Shown one piece after another: positions 53,301 to 64,000 of a stretch of DNA of 64,000 bases. Position 1 is the first letter of the stretch, and every line of letters starts with the position of its first letter. The notes below the pieces were generated by a model. It searched no databases and was not told where the DNA came from. It saw only the letters and a list, made by a program, of their open reading frames with translations. The translations under genes were made by a program, and so were the position numbers. Source of the DNA: Sphagnum compactum (taxonomy: Eukaryota; Bryophyta; Sphagnopsida; Sphagnales); assembly GCA_965153455.1 (NCBI GenBank), contig OZ234497.1, forward strand, positions 1,860,001 through 1,924,000. Direction: 5' to 3'.

Positions 53301-53791
53301 TCAAAATCCTTATGGTGTTTCATCATTTCCCTTAACATAACCCCTAAATACTACTATTACATTTGCTTCCTTTCCTTTGAAGCTAAAGGTATAACAAAAA
53401 AAACACAAATTCAAAATCAAAAAAATAAAAAACAACAATAGGGCATGTTGTCATTCTAATGCTACTAAACCTTGCATATGACCTCTACCATCAAAGCAAA
53501 TCATCAACTCTAAAAAAAACCCAAAGAAAATGGAAAACTTAGTTTTTTGTCCCCATCTTTAAGTGCCTTTCATATATGGTGAAGCTTTTTGTTCCATAAT
53601 AATTTTCTTATGGAAAATGATGTAGTAAAGTGAAAATGATAATTTAATAATAATTAAAAATGAAAGTGAAATTTATCTCAATGGCACAATTATGGAAGCA
53701 GAAACTATGGAAATGACAAAAATTAATCCAAGTCTCCAAATAGAAAATAGTATAACAAAAGGAAATGCAAAAAAGATAAAGAAAATACATT
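44341..53791. other. Long intergenic stretch, no supported gene
   Basis: A/T-rich non-coding DNA. Frames of 60-112 codons are scattered and carry no recognised motif. A TTTAGGG-like patch lies at about 52460-52500, and a 7-bp hairpin ATACCCT-ATC-AGGGTAT lies near 52386. Confidence 0.6.
52030..52051. repeat. (AGCC)n microsatellite
   Basis: Five consecutive AGCC units in otherwise unremarkable non-coding DNA. Confidence 0.9.
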
Positions 53792-54060
53792 CATTACTAG
53801 AAGAAATTTGGAAATAAACGACTACAATTTTAGTTGCAAAAGCAAAAAACTTAGTCATAATAAACACATGCAACTACAAACCCTGTACTCACCTTGGACA
53901 AGCGGCAAAAGATAACCAATCACAAAAATTCCATGTGGCATGTATAATCACCTCTTAGTTGCATATCACTTGTGATTGTAAAGATTTTTCATCCATTAGT
54001 TGTAGGACTATGCAACTACAAATACAAGACATATGACACAAGTTGTTGACATGTGTCATT
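53792..54060. mobile_element. Possible CACTA-like terminus
   Basis: CATTACTAGAAGAAATTTGG at 53792 resembles a CACTA TIR and is followed by subterminal-type motifs (GACTACAA, TTTTAGTTGCAAAA, GCAACTACAAA). The opposite end was not found; similar TAGTTGCAA motifs recur near 54900-55130. It could be a diverged element of 1.3 kb or only an end. Confidence 0.3.
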
Positions 54061-54181
54061 GCCTAGGCTAGGCTAAAAACCTAATTTAGGTAGCTAGGTA
54101 GGTCACTTAGTTTAGGTACCTAGGTGGGCCTAGGTAGGCACCTAGGTTAAGTAACCTAGGCAACATATGTAAACTACATAT

Positions 54182-54565
54182 GGTCAACATACCATCATTG
54201 ACCACAACTATTTCACTTGTGAGATTTGATTATCCTTAGACCCCAAGGATGGACATCAATGCCTTTACCGTCAAACCACCCCACTTGATGTGAAAATATA
54301 ATGGAATGCATTATATTTAGCCCATACTTGAATTTAAGCATTATACAAACCTCAATTTCAATCTTTCATATTTTATTGATATTTGTTCAAATGAAAAAAA
54401 AATTAAGTTGATTCTTAAAGTACTTTCAATGACATACATAATTAAATATATATTTTCTTCCAAAAATGTACATTAATTTGAATTTTTTTTCTGAATTTTG
54501 TTAAATTGTATTACATTACGATGATGATTTGTTGGAATTTTTTTTCAAACACATGATTTATAAAT
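54182..54565 (+). repeat. Dispersed repeat B, copy 2
   Basis: Second copy of the repeat at 1349-1690, same strand, followed by similarly related A/T-rich DNA. It lies beside the CACTA-like end at 53.8 kb and an ACCTA-rich stretch, while copy 1 is followed by an ACCTA-rich stretch at 2.2 kb, so both may be pieces of one larger element. Confidence 0.65.
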
Positions 54566-55459
54566 GAAAAATATTCACAACTAAATGAGATATTTCTTAG
54601 ACATCTTAAACCTCTATTTGATTAAAAAATGTATCATACTTGATTATGATTATAAGAAGTTGTAATTTTACCAATAAAATTTAATTTACATATATAATAT
54701 TTGTAAATAGATCATAACTCTTATATAATTAATAAAAATATAATAATTTTTATTGTCAATGTCAATAAACAATACAAAATATTAATAAACAGTTAAACAC
54801 AAGTCGATTATCAAACAAATATTGTAATTCCAAAGATGCCACATATGTTTTAATCATCAAAATATTGTAAATGGAAAAATTATTGGCCTTAGTTGCCAAA
54901 ACAATTATGACTAGTTGCAAAAAAATTAGGTTTTCATCCATCCAAGATCCATTCACAATATTGGATGAAAAATGTGCACTTTCATTTTATTTTTCCATCC
55001 AAACATAGAATAGTCACAAATTATAATTGCATTTGCAACTTCATTCAATTATATCAATAGTATAATCATATATATGAATACAATAGTCACATATATGACT
55101 ACAAATATTAGTCGCCTAATCCAAGCAGTTAAGAAAGAAAAGGTCTAACAATATATTATATGACCCATGGAATAATTGCTTTGAGAACACTTGAATGTAA
55201 ATCATGGCAAAACAAATTGAAAAGGAAATCAATAATCCAATGAAAGAAAGTATAATAGTGCAATAATTAATTTTTTTGGTGTCTAAGATATTTTTCTAAA
55301 TGATTATGTGCAATAAAAAGATTTATTTAAGACCTTGGCCTCTTGATTATGAAAAATCAATTGCCGTTACAATGTGTGAAGAGTGTATGATTCAAACGTT
55401 TAGTTTTACATTTTTGTTCATAAGTTATTTTCCCATTCAAAAAAAAAATTAAAGAAATA

Positions 55460-57150
55460 TTGCTTAACTTGGTGAAAAAAATGAAATAGAAATATGTTTT
55501 GTGAAAATTGACAAATTGTATTTTTGTAATAACAAGTTTTCACTTATGGATGTTAAGGGGTCACACAATTTTATTTTTTTGTTATTAACTTCAATTTTAA
55601 TTGATAACATAAATAGGTAACTATTGGTTTGTTTGAAGCAACAAAAATTACTAATCAAGCCTTAACCAACAATTTGATAAAATTACTTGATTAATATGAC
55701 TTGAAAAGAAAAATCATTATTTATGTCAAAGATGAAAGGTCAAATTTGAATACCCATGACAGTTGTTTTGAAATCTATTATGACATGTGAAATTATTGGT
55801 TTGGATGAAAGATTTCAGTGTACTTCTTTTGGCCATGCTCTTTAAAGCATGTTGGTATGTTAGACATTATGAGAAACTTTGCAAAAATCTCAAATTTGCA
55901 CAATCAAATTTGTATAAATGTATAATTTGGCTTAATGTTTTTGGGAAAAGCAAATAAGAATGGCATAAGCCTTATGCAAATTTTAATCTTCACTCAAGAA
56001 AATTGAATACCTTAATGAAAATAAGGTAGATTTTTATTTACTTATTACTTGAATTTTTTGTGCAAGTTTTTTTTTCAATTGCACCATTTGAAAATACTAA
56101 CATTGCATGTATAATTTTGATTGCAAGTTTGCAAGCAAAATCATTATGTTCCAAAAGGCTTCGCAACTTAAAAATGTTATTATCCTTTGTTACAATGGAT
56201 AGAACATTATCATAATCAATGGGAGGATGCCACTTCTTTTTACTTGGAATATTTTTGAAATAATTGTGAATTATTTTTCTTTGTTGTGAATGCTTATGTT
56301 TTGAACTACTCAAGAAGCCACTAGTTGTTTTTAAATACATTGCAATCTATTATGTATGTGCTTAAAGTTCAAGGAAGAAATTACAAACTCATCAACCCAA
56401 GTCAATTTGATTGATGATGACTTCAGGGTTGTTTTTGAGTTGGTTTTGCTTGCATCCAACATCAAAAGGGAAGTATTTGGTGTTTTGGAATGTTTCCAAG
56501 TTTTTTTGGAAAGACATATGAAAAAAAAAAATCTCACAACATATTGTTTTTTATGCTAGACTATAGATTTAAAAACCTTTGACTAATGTCCTTTTTTAAT
56601 TGGCCATGAAATAGGTGTGAATATTGTTGAGGAATATGATAGCAGATTGTTATATTTTATGTTTTTGAAGTGCTTCATCATTTACATCTAGTGGCAAAAT
56701 TTGAAGTTGGATGTGCAAAGCAAGTAGTTGATGAAGATTGCAACTTGAATATATTTTTAATGGACTACTAACACAAGTGAGCCAATGAAAAAACTTGTCA
56801 CTAGAAAGTTGCTAATTTTTAGATGCTACCAAGTGGATCCCAAAAAAGTCAAGTGTCATTTCAATGTTGGGGAAGCATGAAACCATGTTTTTTACACTTG
56901 GTTTTCTAGCTTGCCAAAACCCATGCATTGTAAGATGACAAATTGATACCAAAAGGGCTTTTTCTTTAATGGGCATACTTATTAACCTAAATAGATGTCA
57001 TTTACAATCAAAAAATCTATAGAAATTGATTTTTGTGAGAAACATTGGCCAAGTGATTTAGGATTAATTGTAAATCACCATTCAATTTAGTAGAAGTAAT
57101 TGAGAAGGATCCAAACTTAGAAAAGGAATTTGAAAAATTTGAATGTTCAT
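55460..57150 (+). pseudogene. Decayed hAT-family transposase
   Basis: Fragments in three frames align in order with the hAT transposase core. They include SFHLWM (about 55530), VTIGLFEAT (about 55625) and IIIYVKDERSNLNT (about 55710). Next come FASKIIMFQKASQLKNVI (about 56130) and VEEYDSRLLYFMFLKC (about 56630). The C-terminal dimerisation block is QIDTKRAFSLMGILINLNRC (about 56940-57000), followed by a KxLxF-type and HWPSDL sequence. Many stops and frameshifts exclude function. Short open frames in the region, including one on the opposite strand at 56038-56340, are remnants or shadows of it. Confidence 0.75.
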
Positions 57151-58849
57151 TTAAATAGGTGGAAATTGTGGACATATAATATGTTCGAAGGACAAAAAAA
57201 AGCTTTAGATTATTTTCATTATTTATTCATTATACCATTTTTGGAATTTTTGTAATTACAAATCAAATACATATTGAAAATAATTGAACTTTTGATAATT
57301 GGTTTGTGAAATTACTTTTGAAAATCAATTGGTATGAAATGTGTGAGAATTGACATTTTGAGAACTAGCTGAAAGTGTTTTCCCAAAATTTTGAAACCTT
57401 GTTCAATTCTCTTGAAGATGAATTTCAACAAAAAACAACTATGATGACTCTTACAAGCTCTTTTGAAAATTGCCCAACCTTGGTCAACACTAATTGTAAC
57501 CAAAAGACGAGGTTTAAAACAAACAAACACATAAACATAAAATCTTGGAAGCACTTTTATTATGCTTCAAATGAGAATACAAAAAAACTCACAATAGTAA
57601 CCTAAAATTCCATATCCATCCTTAACATCAAGAATAACTACATTCTACAAGATAAAAAGCTAATCTATAAAGTTGTCTACAACACCTTACGCTATTATTG
57701 TGCATTGCAAATTTGCACATTAGATAATGGTCATTGGAGATTTAGCTTGAGATCAAAACCCTCAATGTCCATTTAGTCCATTTGAGCTACTAATATCCCC
57801 ACCCATGACTATGCATTGCAAACTATGTTAAAACATACCTATACCAATCCCATGTTTTGCCTTTGTTATATGATGTAGCATCTAGTTTCAAGTCTAGGTT
57901 CAAACACTAGTTCATATAAAACAATTATAAGGATGGGTAGAACGTAGCAAAAAACAAATGGGTGTATTGACAATCTACAATATAATCGGAACCCAAACTT
58001 CTACTCACATTTTTTACTCCCCCTCTAGGATACCCCTGCTGGGTTTCTTGTACTCAGTGGCCCACTGAATCTTTCACAACAGATTGATTACAACACAGAC
58101 TAATGCAAATCTACAAGGCTTCTAATGTGCATGCTCCCCTACAACTCGAACCAACTCGTTCTGTCATCATGTCTCGGCACCAATCCCTCATACTAAAGCA
58201 CTATTACATACACCACTCTGAAATTAGTAGCTACTGGTGTAGTGGAAGAAATTCAGTAACTACCAAGAACAACATAGACTATTCTCCACTCATCTCTATT
58301 GCAATTCTGTTAGACAAACTTCGTTGTTAATCTCCTCTTGCAATCGCTTTACATTCTTCATTTTGCACCCAAATTCCATGGCTCCATCTATGTTACTCCA
58401 ATCTCCACCATTTGCAACTTAGTAGGGATAACCTTTGCATTATACATAAACAACAAACTTCACTATGCCCCTTAACACGCAATTTGAAGTTGATGTGGCG
58501 ATGGCCAAAAGGAAGAAACAAACAATAGACGTAAAGCTTTTCGTCGTCATTGCAGAAAGTTGACAATGACAAAACTAACAACCTTTAGTTTGTCACACTA
58601 ATTCATTCAGCTTGTTCTTATTTTCAGGTCACACAGTGTTGTGTGATTCTTTACTTTTATGAATAACCTTCAGTTCCTGTTCTAAAAATAAATTAGTGTT
58701 GTCTCCACTTTGGGTCAGGGTTTTGAAAATGAACTCATTCCATTCTAGTTCTTACTAACCAGAACCGTGGTACACCAAAGTGAGTATCCACCGAACACTG
58801 GGCATAAGTCACGACCAGTGTTGTGCAGTTCTTTGAGTTTGACATAACC

Positions 58850-59055
58850 TCCTGTTGTGAGGGGTTCCTCTTTTTTTTTAAATAAATTTCAGAATCCAAA
58901 GAACCTCCAGTTTAGTTGTTTTTTTAAATTTCAGGATCAAGGAACCATTTTTTCATACAAAAGTTCAAAGAACCAAGAGCTTTTATAAAAAGACTGGCAG
59001 TTTCATAAAGAGTCTATGATTGATTCTTTGATGTTTTAGAGAACTGTCTGTCAAG
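58850..59055. repeat. Dispersed repeat C, copy 3
   Basis: Contains ATTTCAGAATCCAAAGAACC followed by TCCAGTT, TTCAAAGAACCAAGAGCTTT then TATAAAAAGACTGGCAGTTTC, and TTGATTCTTTGATGTTTTAG. These correspond in order to repeat C at 43.8 kb. Related AGAACC sequences also occur near 46.6-47.1 kb. Confidence 0.45.
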
Positions 59056-60069
59056 GGTCCAAAGAGAAGCTTGTGTGCGAGGTCAGAGAGAAATCCATTT
59101 GTGGATTTTAGACCTAAGCCACAGTCGAGTATTCCATGCAGATGACCTCCAAAATTTCGGTACCTGAGCTAAGTTCTATTAGCCCTGCCTGGCCAGTCAC
59201 TTAAAAGGAGCAAACAATATTAGACATATCTGTAAAGTACCCCAAACTGGGGCCACTGGGCCCTAATTTTGCCTAAAGTGAGGATGAAATGAGAAGTCAG
59301 GATGAAACAGTACACAGGAAAAAGAAACAGGGAATCAAATTAGTTTTCTCACCTAAATTGGTCCTCAGGGGAGTTTCACTTCCAGTTTTGAATTTGTCTT
59401 ACCTGCACCCTAACTACTGCTGATATTCTGTTCGTTTAAATCAAGCCTTGTCAGAATATGATCCGGCAAATATTCTGAACTGATACCCGGTTTCATGAAA
59501 CTATACCCAATTTCGACCACTGTGCAACTACATGCAAATTGAGGATGAAACAGGGATTAGAGGGTCAAACTAGACCCCAAAGACAGGCTGACTTTACTGA
59601 TAGCCGTAAGGTGTAATGCATAATTTTTCTTTCACTGTAGGCATCTAAAGGGGAACCTATGTGAGATGAACCTATGTACCATGAAACTAGCATGAAAAAT
59701 GTTCACAAAGAATGTGTGCAGGTGTAGTAGGTCTGCTTTAATTCCGCATCCTATGGTTCTGGTTAGAAACCACAAGTGCTGGAAATGACTTTATATCATC
59801 TGACGTAAAGTATTCTGTCTGATGCGATTTTGCAGGTGTGTCCATCCCTCTTATTAGTCCAGTGAAATTTTACAAGTTAACAAATGGTCAGTATCTTTGC
59901 CACACCTATTAGGCATGTAGATTTCATGTTCAGAAAATCACCCTTGGTCATTTACAACCCTATCAGGCTTTCACGGATCTAAGACATTCCTTTATGCATG
60001 AATCATCCAGAAAGACACCGCTCACCAACATCCACTCTGCACACGCAAGTGTTGAGCTTGACTTTTGAA

Positions 60070-60445
60070 CACATCGGCTGGTACAGGTATTGGATCTTTT
60101 ATATTAAAATATCATACCAGCCTGGTATTGGTATTGGATTTTAAAAAAAACCTTCATGCCAGTCTGGTCCTGGTATTAATGTTGAAGCTTGATTTTTGGT
60201 TGGTACAAGGCCAGTATGTACTATGTACGTGATGTTGAGATTCATAGAGCTCTTGTATAAAGCTAGTGTTACCTCAACTGCCTACCAGGCAAGTATTGGT
60301 ACGAGGTTGGTATTACTTTATGTTGCTACCAGGCAGGTATTTGTACGTGTCTGGAGTTGCCTCAAGTCATACTAGACTTGTCTGCTCTTTAATATCAGGA
60401 TCAGTACCAATCTATATACCAGGGTTCCAGCCTGGTATTTGCCCA
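60070..60445 (+). repeat. Degenerate TACCAG/TGGTA-rich stretch
   Basis: Short, alternating CTGGTATTGG, TACCAG(C/G)C and GGTACNAGG motifs recur about every 20-40 bp, for example CATACCAGCCTGGTATTGGT near 60113 and two CTACCAGGCA(A/G)GTATT(G/T)GTACG units at about 60282 and 60331. An open frame of 147 codons (60266-60709) begins here, but its protein is not recognisable and the low complexity explains it. Confidence 0.45.
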
Positions 60446-61640
60446 ACACTGGTGCACACATGCACACCTCGTGAATCATGTTATGTTGCCGATAAACATG
60501 ATATGGACAGATTCATGTCAGCCCAAATTGCCTGTATAAAAAAGGACTGCATTGCAATTTGCACCAGGTCATTCCAGGTATGTGTGAATTATCCTTGTAA
60601 AATCCCACTTCGTACAGAACCAGTTTGCCATGTACTTTTGGGTCATACTTTCTCAGTTTTGTTCAAAATCAGACCATGTGCTTGCTACGTTTGGAGATAT
60701 TTGATATAAGCAACCAACTCATGTACAAGTGTGTTGGGCGATTCCATCTTCCTGCATTTACACTGATTAGACAGCCAGCTACTGAGAACAAGTACCATTA
60801 TTTTTTAGAACTGACAAAGGGGTGTGAGATCAGGCGTTCTCATGTCATGTTCAAGAAAGGGAATTCTAGGGGTTGGGATCCCTTTCTTATTGCACGATCT
60901 GTTGGTGATTTTATGAAAACATTGGGAATTTATTTTGTGCCAAAGATGAGATCCCTAGTTTAGGTAGATCAGGGAATTCCTAAGGTGGAAACTGTCTACA
61001 AGCAAGCATTCTCATTACATAGATGAAAAAAGGACCATTATGGGCATCTTGTGACCTATGCAAGATGTTTGGATTATCAGGAACAAACCAGTGTTGTGTG
61101 GTTATCTTTCAAAGAAAAAACCCATGAGAAAGGCCATGGACACAAGCTTGATCAGCAATTCTCAGAAATCAAAGAATTGATTTTGATGTTTAACCATAGT
61201 TCTAGAAAAACCCAAAGAACTGAGCAAAGAACCCCAAACCGCCAATTCTTTGCCACACTACAAGAGAATGCAATTTTTTTTAACACAAAGAGCCACAGTT
61301 CGTGATGCATGTGTCAGATAAACTTTATAGTTTCATCCATTACAATGTATGATATGTGATGTTTATTATGGCATACATTGGATTAATAATTTGAGATTAG
61401 GTAATGACAATTTGACATTAGGTAATGCCAATTTGATATTTGGTGATTGGTTGTTCATTCTTCTGTTTTTGTATTGGCCTTTCAATTTGAAAGAATGGTT
61501 ATGGACTGGGTAACTGGTGAAAGATCATGGACTATTGGAAATAGTTAAAGCATAGGAGTGTCAAAGTTATTTCCAATAACCAATGACCTTGAGCAAATTA
61601 CCAGACACATAACCTACCATTTAGAGGTTCAAGAGCAACA

Positions 61641-61735
61641 ATGTAACCCTCCTTTCAAGCGATGGATTAAAAGTCATGTAACCCTCTTCTCAATAGATGG
61701 ATTAAAAGTCATGTAACCCTCTTCTCAATAGATGA
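61641..61735 (+). repeat. Three 35-bp tandem repeats
   Basis: ATGTAACCCTC begins at 61641, 61676 and 61711. Each unit continues with CTTCTCAATAGATGGATTAA (first unit CTTTCAAGCGATGGATTAA), then AAGTC. Copies two and three are nearly identical, which suggests recent duplication. Confidence 0.85.
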
Positions 61736-62719
61736 AAACTCATATCCAACATCCTAACCATGCATGCATGGGAACGGAAGGGTTAGAGGTTATGCTTGGT
61801 GAAAGGTGAGAGGAGGACGAATTAACACGCTCAAGGAACCCTTGGAAGGTAGGTTATGCTGAAGCCCTAAACGTCAGCCACGCCCAAATTGGGCTGCCTA
61901 CATCTGAGTCTACCTATTCCCTAGTAGTAGACCGAAATTTCAACGCCACCCTCGTTGAGCTGCCACGAGCAGCAACTCATCGCGCTCATGAGATTGACTT
62001 CGAGTGAGAGAATTCAGAGCTCATCGCGCTTGCAACTTTGAAGCACCGGCTACAAAAATGCAGCCAGCAAGAGTCTTTTTCCTGCCCACAAAAAGAAGGG
62101 GCAGCCACATTCCCAAAGTGTGTGTGTTTTTTCGGTTCACTGTGTGTTTGTAAATTGTAGGTTTAAAAACTTCTAGTTTTCTTTGGGATCTTTGTAGCAC
62201 GCGCAAACTCGCTGGCTGACACCCCCGTGTTACTTCCCCCAAAAAAAAAACAAAAAAAAGTTGAAGCTCTTTGCCATGGTGTCCCTACTAACCCAGCGCG
62301 TCGACCTCCACTCGCGTGCTCTGCGCAACCGCCAAATCGGAGTACGACGAAACCACCCCCGGCCCTGTTGTTTCTTTTTCAAAAAAAGGCCTCTGAGCGG
62401 CCTGCCGATTGCAACCACGGTAGCCTCTGTGCGATTCCAGAGTGTGCACCGCAGCTAAAACGCAAACCTCGTGGCGATGGCGCCCCTTCCCCCGTCAACT
62501 CTTCTGTAGAGAAAAAAACAAAAAGGCTCCAGCGCCGTGATGTTGTTGGCTTCGACGAACCCACCAACGCAGCAACTGGTTCGTTTTCACTGCGACGTGG
62601 CTTTGCTACAGAAGAAACCCCGAGAAGGGAAGGGAGGCAGCAGCCCCATCAAACATTAAAGAAATCCAAGAAATACAAGGGGGGCAAGAAGCACCACACG
62701 ATGGTGACGCAATCAACCC

Positions 62720-63071
62720 CAAAGATGCCTAAGTGGCACCATTCCGCCTTAAAGGCTTGCTCAATCCTATCTTGAATACTAGGGTCCCGGGAGGATCGAA
62801 GGGAATTAATGGCCTTCCAAGTGGCCATTCCAACCTCAACAGTAGCAACCCAGGCTTGTTGAAGGATTTTCCTAGAGGAATACTGGTTATCAAAATGCTT
62901 CCGGCATCTCTCTGTCCAAAGAAAGTAGAGGATAAAACTGCGAAGGATGTCAAGCGGTTGTCTGCTGTGGCTTTGCTACAGAAGGCAATGGCAAAGACTG
63001 ACTGCGTCGGTCAAATGTCAAACGGAAGAAGCTCGCCAGACATTGTCAGGGAGCAATCCAAAACTGAACCG
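62720..63071 (-). pseudogene. LINE-like retrotransposon ORF2 C-terminal fragment
   Basis: Read on the minus strand in one frame with two stops: FGLLPDNVWRASSV, SLCHCLL, PLDILRSFILYFLWTERCRK, then VATVEVGMATWKAINSLRSS and IEQAFKAEWCHLG. The LWTERCRKHF block followed by a helical tail resembles the region after the reverse-transcriptase zinc-binding motif in plant non-LTR elements. No RT core is present in the window. Frames on the opposite strand here are shadows. The assignment rests on a short remembered pattern. Confidence 0.45.
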
Positions 63072-64000
63072 ATTTTGTTTTTGCCTTGGAAATTTGTATT
63101 CGGATGATTTTTTTCTTTTTAATTTTGGGTTAGGATGGCCATGTGTCACCATTAATTTTCTCTCTCATTTCAACTTTTTTTCTGGATTAGTTTGTTTCTT
63201 CCCACATCATTCATATGGATACATCTCTTTACTCTAAAATTTTATGGTCAATGAAGCATGGTAGCTCAACCCAATCCTCCAAAATTTTGTAATCTTGAAA
63301 GCTGCCTGAAACTAAGAAGATTCAACTTTCAATGGTGGCATTTTCCTATTTCTTATCCAAATTTAATTTTGTTTTCATTGAAATGTTCAGGTTGAAGTCC
63401 TCTATTATTCTACCCTACCATGTCTAATTTTCAAAATTCAGAAGTTTTCCATACAATTTGAGCTCATTTGTGAGGAGTGTCCCTTTATTTGGATTAGGAG
63501 TGTTTAGGTCAAGCGACATTTAAGAGTTTAAACACTTCATTGTTGCAAGTTTTGGAATTATTTTATTTTATTTTATTTGACTTGCTTTTCATTTGAAAGA
63601 GTCGCAAATACTTTCAGATTTTTTTTGACTTGTTTTTTTCATCTGAAAACCTCCAAAATAATTTTAATAACGTTTGACTTGCTTTTCATTTGAAAGAGTT
63701 ATTGGGGACCTGTTTCTGGGAAAAGGGTTGCACCCTGAAAATGAGGGAAGAAAATATGTTTTTTTTATTTACAGTGATTACAGAACCCATGCAGTTTTCA
63801 TTTGGTCCCACATGCTTGAGTTCACCAGGTGTTAGTTGATGTGAGTTCATTTTTTGGGAACTTGATAGGAACATCTCCTATACAACTTGCTACAAGGGCC
63901 ACACCCAATCCTGATGAGCCCTTGGTTAATGAACTGTTCATCTTACAGATGAAACTGCAAGGCCACAGTCAACCAGCACCCACTACCACACCATCCACTG
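63072..64000. other. Window end, nothing recognised
   Basis: T-rich DNA with a repeated TTTGACTTGCTTTTCATTTG then AAAGAG motif at about 63577 and 63674 (about 95 bp apart). No gene seen. Confidence 0.5.

Larger units (their letters stand above)
57151..62719. other. Intergenic, repeats only
   Basis: Holds repeat C at 58.9 kb, the TACCAG stretch at 60.1 kb and the 35-bp repeats at 61.6 kb. GC content rises after 61.8 kb, but frames there (for example 62227-62775, plus) show no recognisable domain and overlap the LINE-like remnant on the other strand. Confidence 0.5.

Noticed and set aside
60266-60709. 147-codon plus-strand frame
   Set aside because: Starts in the TACCAG-rich repeat; no recognisable motif and no neighbouring splice structure.
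62227-62775. 182-codon plus-strand frame rich in Lys and Pro
   Set aside because: Low-complexity protein without a domain, partly opposite the LINE-like fragment; GC-rich DNA explains its length.

Overview
This is a nuclear window from a land plant with a large, transposon-rich genome. Most of it is A/T-rich non-coding DNA, and only two protein-coding genes can be supported, both on the minus strand. One is a plastid-targeted geranylgeranyl diphosphate synthase (GGPPS) at 13.39-15.07 kb, the other a BES1/BZR1-family brassinosteroid transcription factor at 38.80-40.54 kb. Both are split by short spliceosomal introns. The three-exon GGPPS and the sparse gene content hint at a non-angiosperm plant such as a fern, lycophyte or gymnosperm, but nothing here fixes the lineage.

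Layout. 0-3.3 kb is A/T-rich DNA with a dispersed repeat, microsatellites and an ACCTA-rich stretch. A tRNA-like SINE lies at 3.3-3.5 kb. Two Helitron-like elements follow each other at 3.8-5.0 kb. A decayed PIF/Harbinger transposase lies at 9.75-10.6 kb. The GGPPS gene is at 13.4-15.2 kb; its proximal promoter is an inverted copy of a repeat that recurs at 16.1, 18.1 and 18.45 kb. Minisatellite-like repeats and a tandem family related to the first Helitron fill 17.6-20.75 kb. A CACTA-type element with matching TIRs and a TCA target duplication spans 23.5-26.0 kb, with a second CACTA end at 27.8 kb. A broken retrotransposon gag follows at 27.8-28.3 kb and another SINE at 30.2-30.4 kb. A six-copy repeat with telomere-like motifs (38.3-38.8 kb) abuts the 3' end of the BZR gene; a GC-rich upstream region runs to about 42 kb. 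The rest holds a 60-bp in-frame tandem repeat (42.9 kb), dispersed repeats, a decayed hAT transposase (55.5-57.1 kb) and a LINE-like fragment (62.7-63.1 kb).

The two genes do not form a functional unit. GGPPS would make the C20 precursor of carotenoids, chlorophyll side chains, gibberellins and tocopherols in plastids. BZR would act in the nucleus in brassinosteroid-type transcription control. The GGPPS copy carries a one-base frameshift and a change in a conserved substrate-binding arginine, so it may be a pseudogene or contain an assembly error. The BZR gene looks intact but needs a GC-AG intron.

I saw no operon, phage, CRISPR or clearly new multi-gene system. The strongest unusual observations are the repeat-derived GGPPS promoter, the GGPPS lesions, the BZR GC-AG intron with its telomere-like 3' array, and the paired Helitron-like elements.
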